Source of the DNA: Halegenticoccus soli
GTDB lineage: Archaea > Halobacteriota > Halobacteria > Halobacteriales > Haloferacaceae
DNA length: 64,000 bases
Assembly (NCBI RefSeq): GCF_002844195.1
Contig: NZ_PEND01000005.1
Span: 462,438 to 526,437, forward strand
Reading direction: 5' to 3'
Below the pieces are notes generated by a model. It saw only the letters and a program-made list of their open reading frames with translations. It made no database searches and was not told the DNA's origin. Shown one piece after another: positions 59,328-64,000 of the stretch (position 1 is the first letter of the stretch; the number at the start of each line of letters is the position of its first letter). The position numbers were made by a program, and so were the translations under genes.

Positions 59328-61502
59328 GTGAGTCACGAACGCAGTTCCCGCGTCGAGGCGGCCCTCCTCGTCGCGCTGCTGGTGGGGTCGGTCCTCCTGC
59401 CGGCGGCGGTGGCGCCCGCGAGCGGGGCGGACGCCGGCGACCCCGCCGGTCCTCACGCCGTCGAGTCGGGCGGCCTCGCCCTCCAGCAGAGCGGCGCCAA
59501 CGCGTCCGGGAACGAAACGCCGACCCGGCACGCGAACCCCGACGAGGCGAACGAGGACGGCGACCTCGGGGCGGTCGAGTCGCACCTCGCCTCCCAGCTC
59601 GCGCGTCGTCTGGGCGACAGCGCGGTGCAGCTCGAAGAGGGAGAAGCCGACAGGGCGAGACAGCTCCTCGGCGACGACTTCGCGGACGCGATGTCGAAGT
59701 ACGCGGAGGTCGCGGACGAGAACGGGAACGAAGAGTCGGCCGAGCGCTTCCGGAAAGCACAGAAGAATCAAGAGGAGTACGCCTCGACGGTTCAGGAGTA
59801 CCGCGAGACGTACAAGGAGTACCAGAAGGCGAAGGAGAACGGGAACGACCAGCGGGCCAGGGAGCTGGCGCGCGAACTCAACCGCCTCGCGAAGAAATCC
59901 AATCGGACGGCGAACGAACTGAACGAGTCGTTCGGCGAGCTGGAGCGGTCGACTGGCGGCGACTTCTCGCAGGCCGCAGACAGCGTCAACGACGTGCAGT
60001 CGAACATCTCGGCCCAGCAGGAGGAGGTGAACGAGGCCGAATTCGTGCGGACCGAGCTCGAGGTCGAAGCCGATGACGACAGCGCGTCGTTCAGCAACCC
60101 GCTCTCCCTGAGCGGTCGGCTGACCACGGAGGAGGGCGACCCCGTCGCGGACGAGGAGGTGACGTTCCGGGTCGGCGAACAGAACTACACCGCGACCACC
60201 GACGAGGACGGCGACTTCTCGCTGTCGTACCGGCCCACGGCAATACCGAAAAACGCGAGTAACGTGACGGTGGCGTACGTCCCGAAGGGCAACGAGCCGT
60301 ACCTCGGGTCGAACGCGACGGTCGACCTCGCCGTTGAACAGGAGAACGCGACGATCGAATTAGACGACGTCCCCGAGGGAGCCGCGTTCGGCGAGCGCGT
60401 CAACGTGAGCGGGACGGCGACAATCGACGGCGAGCCGGTGCGGTCGGCCCCGGTGACGCTCGCGGTGGACGGACGGCGGCTCGGGACCGTCGTCACCGAC
60501 GGGGAGGGGCGGTTCGCGTTCGAGGCGCGCCTTCCGGCGAACGTACCCGCCGGGGAACGCTCGCTGACCGTCGGTTCGGCGAACGATAGCCTCGCCGTCG
60601 TCGCGGAGCCCGCGGAGGCGAACGTGACGGTCGAGCCGACGCCGACGAACCTGACGCTCTCGGCCAGTCAGGCGGACGACGGAGAGCTCGCCGTCGACGG
60701 CCGCCTGACGCTGGCGAACGGCACGCCTGTCGACGGACAGACCGTCGAACTCCGCGTCGACGGTCGGACGGTCGGAATGGTCCAGACCGCCGCCAACGGG
60801 ACGTATCAGGGAACGATCACGCTCCCGTCCGACATCCGGGAGCGCGATCGGATCACGCTCGTCGCCGTGTACGCCGACAGGGGGACGAACCTCGCCGATT
60901 CGCGGGCCTCGACCGGGATTCCGCTGGCCGCGTTCGACCCGACCGAGGAGTTGCTCTCGTGGGACTCGCTCTCGCGGGCCGAGAAGGCCCTCGCGCTCTT
61001 CGTTCCCCCCGCGATCATCGCACTCCTCGCGTGGGCGTACCGGCGGTGGCGCGAGGGCGGGAGCGCCGACGGAAGCGAGGCGACGCCGGAGGTGGCGCCC
61101 GACGCCGACGACGGAGAGGATCACCCGACGCCGACGGGTCCGTCCGGCTTTTCCATCGCGCGCGAGCGGCTGCTCGAAGGCGACGCCGACGGCGCGGTCG
61201 AGGCGGCGTACGTGGCGGCCCGTCGCCGCGTCGCGGCCGATTTCGACGTGTCCCCGAACGGGACACACTGGGAGTTCTTCCGGGCGTGTCGGACCCGCGG
61301 CCTCGACGACCGGCTCGACTCGCTCCGACGCCTCACCGAGCGGTACGAGCTGGCGGCGTACGGCCGCGAGGACACGGCGATGGATCGAGCGCGGGAAACG
61401 GTCGAGCTCGCAGCATCACTCGTTACGAGGGGTGACCACGCGAGCACAGACGGCGGGCGGACGCCGACTCCCGAGTTCGACGAGTCCTCCGAAGAGCGGT
61501 AG
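59328..61502 (+). CDS. DUF4129/Ig-like surface protein
   Basis: The protein has 724 residues. The N-terminus ERSSRVEAALLVALLVGSVLLPAA is a secretion signal; a GTG start (59328) follows a TATA-like CGAATATA (59296-59303) by 28 bases. Residues about 80-230 form an acidic coiled-coil region (SKYAEVADENGNEESAERFR). Three to four Ig-like/carboxypeptidase-regulatory-like repeats with many N-x-T/S follow (about 240-520), then a single membrane helix (about 560-580; ALALFVPPAIIALLAWAYRR) and a cytoplasmic DUF4129 domain (about 620-700; AYVAARRRVAADFDVSP). DUF4129 proteins often go with transglutaminase/MoxR gene sets; here no such neighbours are seen. Probably anchored in the envelope. Confidence 0.82.
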   Translation: MSHERSSRVEAALLVALLVGSVLLPAAVAPASGADAGDPAGPHAVESGGLALQQSGANASGNETPTRHANPDEANEDGDLGAVESHLASQLARRLGDSAVQLEEGEADRARQLLGDDFADAMSKYAEVADENGNEESAERFRKAQKNQEEYASTVQEYRETYKEYQKAKENGNDQRARELARELNRLAKKSNRTANELNESFGELERSTGGDFSQAADSVNDVQSNISAQQEEVNEAEFVRTELEVEADDDSASFSNPLSLSGRLTTEEGDPVADEEVTFRVGEQNYTATTDEDGDFSLSYRPTAIPKNASNVTVAYVPKGNEPYLGSNATVDLAVEQENATIELDDVPEGAAFGERVNVSGTATIDGEPVRSAPVTLAVDGRRLGTVVTDGEGRFAFEARLPANVPAGERSLTVGSANDSLAVVAEPAEANVTVEPTPTNLTLSASQADDGELAVDGRLTLANGTPVDGQTVELRVDGRTVGMVQTAANGTYQGTITLPSDIRERDRITLVAVYADRGTNLADSRASTGIPLAAFDPTEELLSWDSLSRAEKALALFVPPAIIALLAWAYRRWREGGSADGSEATPEVAPDADDGEDHPTPTGPSGFSIARERLLEGDADGAVEAAYVAARRRVAADFDVSPNGTHWEFFRACRTRGLDDRLDSLRRLTERYELAAYGREDTAMDRARETVELAASLVTRGDHASTDGGRTPTPEFDESSEER

Positions 61503-61901
61503 CACGGGCTGGCATCCCCTCGGTCCTCGAGAGGGAGCGCCACACGTCCATTCGCTGCTGCGGCGGAAGAATTGGGATCGAACACCAACGACGGGACAGC
61601 CGTATCGAGCACTCGTTACTCTGATGCGCGAGCGATTCAGAGGGGTACGGTGCTTTCCACCGACACGCGACGTCGATCAGCGGGAATTCGTCGAGCCACG
61701 GTCGTGGGTTATGGCGCCGTTTTGCCACGAAATTTCGCGTCATGTAAATTAACCTCTCACCACGTTATTTACGGTCTTATTTGAGATACTTCAAATAATA
61801 TAGAGTAAATTGCCCTCTAAATTTTTTCGGTTTAAATTGTTTTTAGTTTGAAGTTTGTTTTTCTACGATTTACAATATGACGTTATCTTTTTCCTCACTG
61901 T
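61503..61901. other. AT-rich promoter region, no gene
   Basis: GC drops sharply between about 61735 and 61890. TACAATAT (61871-61878) is about 27 bases before ATG 61902 and is the likely TATA box. No gene is supported. Confidence 0.5.
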
Positions 61902-63497
61902 ATGGACTACGAGAACGAACCCGATAACGCGAACGAAGGTGGCGACGAGAGAACGCTTACGCGTAGGTCCTGGATCCAGGCACTAGGGGCGGCTGCAACC
62001 GCCCCGCTTTTGGCTGACAACGCTTCAGCGGCGCTACTCACCTCGAACAGCGAGGGGGCGGGAGAGTTCGGCAACGTCGTTAACGTCGTCCAGGCGGGGG
62101 CCGATCCGACCGGAGAAGAGCCGATCAATCCCGTCCTCGAAGAGGTCCGGGCTGACGACACGCTCCTGTTCTTCCCCGAGGGCCGGTACAGGATGAACAC
62201 GACCTTTCGGTACACCGGATTCACCAATTTCGGGATCCGTGGTCCTCGCGCCACGATCGTTCCGGCGAGTGCCGACGAATGGGTCGGGGAAGACGAACGG
62301 TGCTTTCTTCTGGGAGTCTACTACAGTCCCGGACAGCGGATTCTGGTCCAGGGGCTGGACTTCGATTACTCCGCGCCGAACACGGGCGTCCGCGCGGTGG
62401 AAGCGTACGCCAGCGATCGGCTGTTCGTGAGGGGCGTCGAAATCACCGGGGAGCACGACACGCTCATGGACGCCGGCGGGACGTTCAACGTCACCGATCC
62501 GAGCGGAGTGGGCGTCGTCGACGGATTCAGCGTCCCCGACGGAACGGCCGCGCTCGTGGACGAAGGGGGCCGAATCCAGTACGGGCGCTCGGGCATCACA
62601 GTCAACCGGTACCACAGCGGGAGCATCTGGTTCCGCAACTGCGTTATCAAATCCTGCTGGGACAACGGCCTGTACGCCACCGACAGCAACGGGTTCGTCT
62701 CCATCCAGGGCGGGCTGTACCAGAACAACAACGTCTCGAACCTCCGGTTGGGCGGCGTCGACAGCGTCATCCAGAGTCCGAGAGTGGTCGTCGACCGCGT
62801 TCGGTTTAACGATCTCAACCAGCGAGGGATTCGAATCGAACAGGGTGCGAGGGTACTGGTGAACGGCGCTAAAATTGAGCTCCCCAACCCGAACGGTCAC
62901 GCCATCACGGTAGAAAACCCCGTCACCTCGGCGACGATCACGAACGCGAACATCGACATCGGTTCGTCACCGGTGCAGAACAGCCAGGGGATCGTCGTAA
63001 GCGGAGACACGGGCCCGGTTCGCATCGTGGGCGGAACCATCAACATTTCCGGGCCGGACATCGGCGGTAACGCGATTTCGATAGGCAGCGGCCAATCGAC
63101 CGAGCCGGTGATCGTCGAGAACGTGCAGATCACCGGCGATCGAGGCGGCGAACCGGGCGGTCGGGAAGCGATTCGATGCGGACGGAACAACTGTACGTTC
63201 CGAAGCCTCCAGATCCGACAGCCCGGGCCGGCGTACCGCCAGGGCCTCACGCTCACGGGGGATAACTGCAAAGTTGTCTACAGCAACATCCAGGCGACTC
63301 ACTATCCGCTAATCAACACCGGATCCGGAACGCGCGTTCTGAATTCGGTTCTCGACTCGTACGACGGGTATCCGGCCGCGCGATTGTACTCCTCGTCGTC
63401 CGACGTCGAGTTCGTCGGCTCCACGCTCGCACACGGAATCCAGGACGATGGAGCGACGGACCTCCGCCTCGTTGCAAACGGTTTCCCCTCGACCTAG
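61902..63497 (+). CDS. Tat-exported parallel beta-helix protein
   Basis: The protein has 531 residues. The signal TRRSWIQALGAAATAPLLADNASAAL is a twin-arginine type. The body shows right-handed parallel beta-helix turns (for example SIWFRNCVIKSCWDNGLYATDSNG, then PVIVENVQITGDRGGE), as in pectate-lyase and glycosidase-like surface proteins, and begins with a short N-terminal domain (VVNVVQAGADPTGEEPINPVLEEV) common in these proteins. No lipobox is seen. It precedes an epimerase gene by 183 bases; together with the genes at 2534 and 4029 this is a third beta-helix protein. Polysaccharide binding or cleavage is the probable role. Confidence 0.88.
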   Translation: MDYENEPDNANEGGDERTLTRRSWIQALGAAATAPLLADNASAALLTSNSEGAGEFGNVVNVVQAGADPTGEEPINPVLEEVRADDTLLFFPEGRYRMNTTFRYTGFTNFGIRGPRATIVPASADEWVGEDERCFLLGVYYSPGQRILVQGLDFDYSAPNTGVRAVEAYASDRLFVRGVEITGEHDTLMDAGGTFNVTDPSGVGVVDGFSVPDGTAALVDEGGRIQYGRSGITVNRYHSGSIWFRNCVIKSCWDNGLYATDSNGFVSIQGGLYQNNNVSNLRLGGVDSVIQSPRVVVDRVRFNDLNQRGIRIEQGARVLVNGAKIELPNPNGHAITVENPVTSATITNANIDIGSSPVQNSQGIVVSGDTGPVRIVGGTINISGPDIGGNAISIGSGQSTEPVIVENVQITGDRGGEPGGREAIRCGRNNCTFRSLQIRQPGPAYRQGLTLTGDNCKVVYSNIQATHYPLINTGSGTRVLNSVLDSYDGYPAARLYSSSSDVEFVGSTLAHGIQDDGATDLRLVANGFPST

Positions 63498-63679
63498 ATC
63501 GAAGATCCGAGATTTTGTACGCGCCCGGAAGAAGGACCGCGGAACGGGGAATCGACGCTGTCGGACGCCAGCACTGCTTGACAAAATCACACACATTGTC
63601 CGCGGAGAGTCGATATCCCTCTCGAATTCTGTTCATACGTTGAAGAAATTCATTTATATCACCGGAAGTATCCTACTGC

Positions 63680-64000
63680 ATGGATCTTTCAGGAAAGCAG
63701 ATACTTATCACCGGCGGGGCGGGCCTAGTGGGCTCGCACCTCGCGGGGCTACTCGCGCCCGACAACCGCGTGGTGGTCGCCGACGACCTCTCGAAGGGCA
63801 CCCGCGAGCGCGTCCCCGACGGCGTCGAATTCATCGAAGCGGACATGACCGATCCCGCAGACGTTGCGGAGGCGATCACCTCCGACGTGGACGTCGTCTT
63901 CCACTTCGCGGCGTACACCGACACCAACTACGCGAACCCGCGGCAACTGTTCGAGGAGAACACCGAGATGACCTACAACGTGCTCGAACGCATGGACGAC
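63680..64000 (+). CDS. NAD-dependent epimerase/dehydratase (partial)
   Basis: The reading frame runs off the window edge after 107 codons. It begins MDLSGKQILITGGAGLVGSHL, with the Rossmann GxxGxxG motif, then DNRVVVADDLSKGTRERV and DVDVVFHFAAYTDTNYANP, typical of extended SDR sugar-nucleotide epimerases/dehydratases (UDP-glucose 4-epimerase type). A TATA-like ATTTATAT (63652-63659) is 25 bases before ATG 63680. The catalytic YxxxK lies beyond the edge. It likely starts a surface-sugar gene cluster. Confidence 0.9.
   Translation, partial: MDLSGKQILITGGAGLVGSHLAGLLAPDNRVVVADDLSKGTRERVPDGVEFIEADMTDPADVAEAITSDVDVVFHFAAYTDTNYANPRQLFEENTEMTYNVLERMDD

Overview
The window is chromosome-like DNA from a halophilic archaeon (class Halobacteria). 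The evidence is high GC with strong third-position G/C, acidic proteins, twin-arginine (RR) signal peptides with or without lipobox cysteines, AT-rich TATA boxes 25-29 bases before start codons (leaderless transcription), multi-PAS/bacterio-opsin-activator regulators, a DUF7344-type regulator, and IS200/IS605 and IS1341-type (tnpB) elements typical of haloarchaea. I cannot assign a genus. I saw no rRNA, tRNA or CRISPR array.

Layout. 0-11.4 kb is accessory DNA: two related tnpB-tail remnants (82-634 and 10972-11350) bracket a subtilisin-like protease, a frameshifted NosD-like gene, a Tat lipoprotein beta-helix protein, small regulators and a 1210-residue PAS/GAF/HTH sensor-regulator with three PAS units in exact 396-base register. 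11.7-29.2 kb is mostly housekeeping and envelope: two PhoD-type phosphatases, a tandem pair of CNNM/CorC-like membrane proteins, two UspA proteins, a K+-channel/TrkA protein, a Gfo/Idh/MocA oxidoreductase, an NAD(P)H-hydrate dehydratase and a DUF4212 + SSS symporter pair. An IS605-type element interrupts this at 16.8-18.8 kb. 29.5-42.3 kb holds a ROK sugar kinase and then an apparent amide-catabolism island: Lrp/AsnC regulator and carbamoylase-type hydrolase on the minus strand, and divergently a Tat lipoprotein binding protein, GNAT, amidase, a complete branched-chain/amide-type ABC transporter (two ATPases, two permeases), an M20 peptidase and a histone-deacetylase-fold amidohydrolase. 42.4-47 kb is a patchwork of small regulators, IS ends, an uninterrupted tnpB and small proteins. 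47.1-55.8 kb is a tight minus-strand operon encoding two giant FtsX-type permeases, a GT-C-like membrane protein and a LolD-like ATPase. 55.9-58.2 kb is a graveyard of tnpB copies, followed by a VapBC-like toxin-antitoxin pair, a DUF4129/Ig-like surface protein, a Tat beta-helix protein and the start of an NAD-dependent epimerase, which suggests that a surface-polysaccharide locus begins at the right edge.

The most unusual signal is a family of short DNA hairpins (stems 7-10 bp, three-base loops, mostly GNA on one strand) inserted, usually as pairs in about 51-56 bases, into IS-derived DNA. One pair sits in frame inside tnpA, one splits the RuvC-I region of a tnpB, and others lie in tnpB tails for which a hairpin-free paralogous copy exists at 10972-11350. 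Three copies share the same ends (GTTCG...RAC); two of these also share the inner linker, while their stem sequences differ in a base-pair-preserving way.
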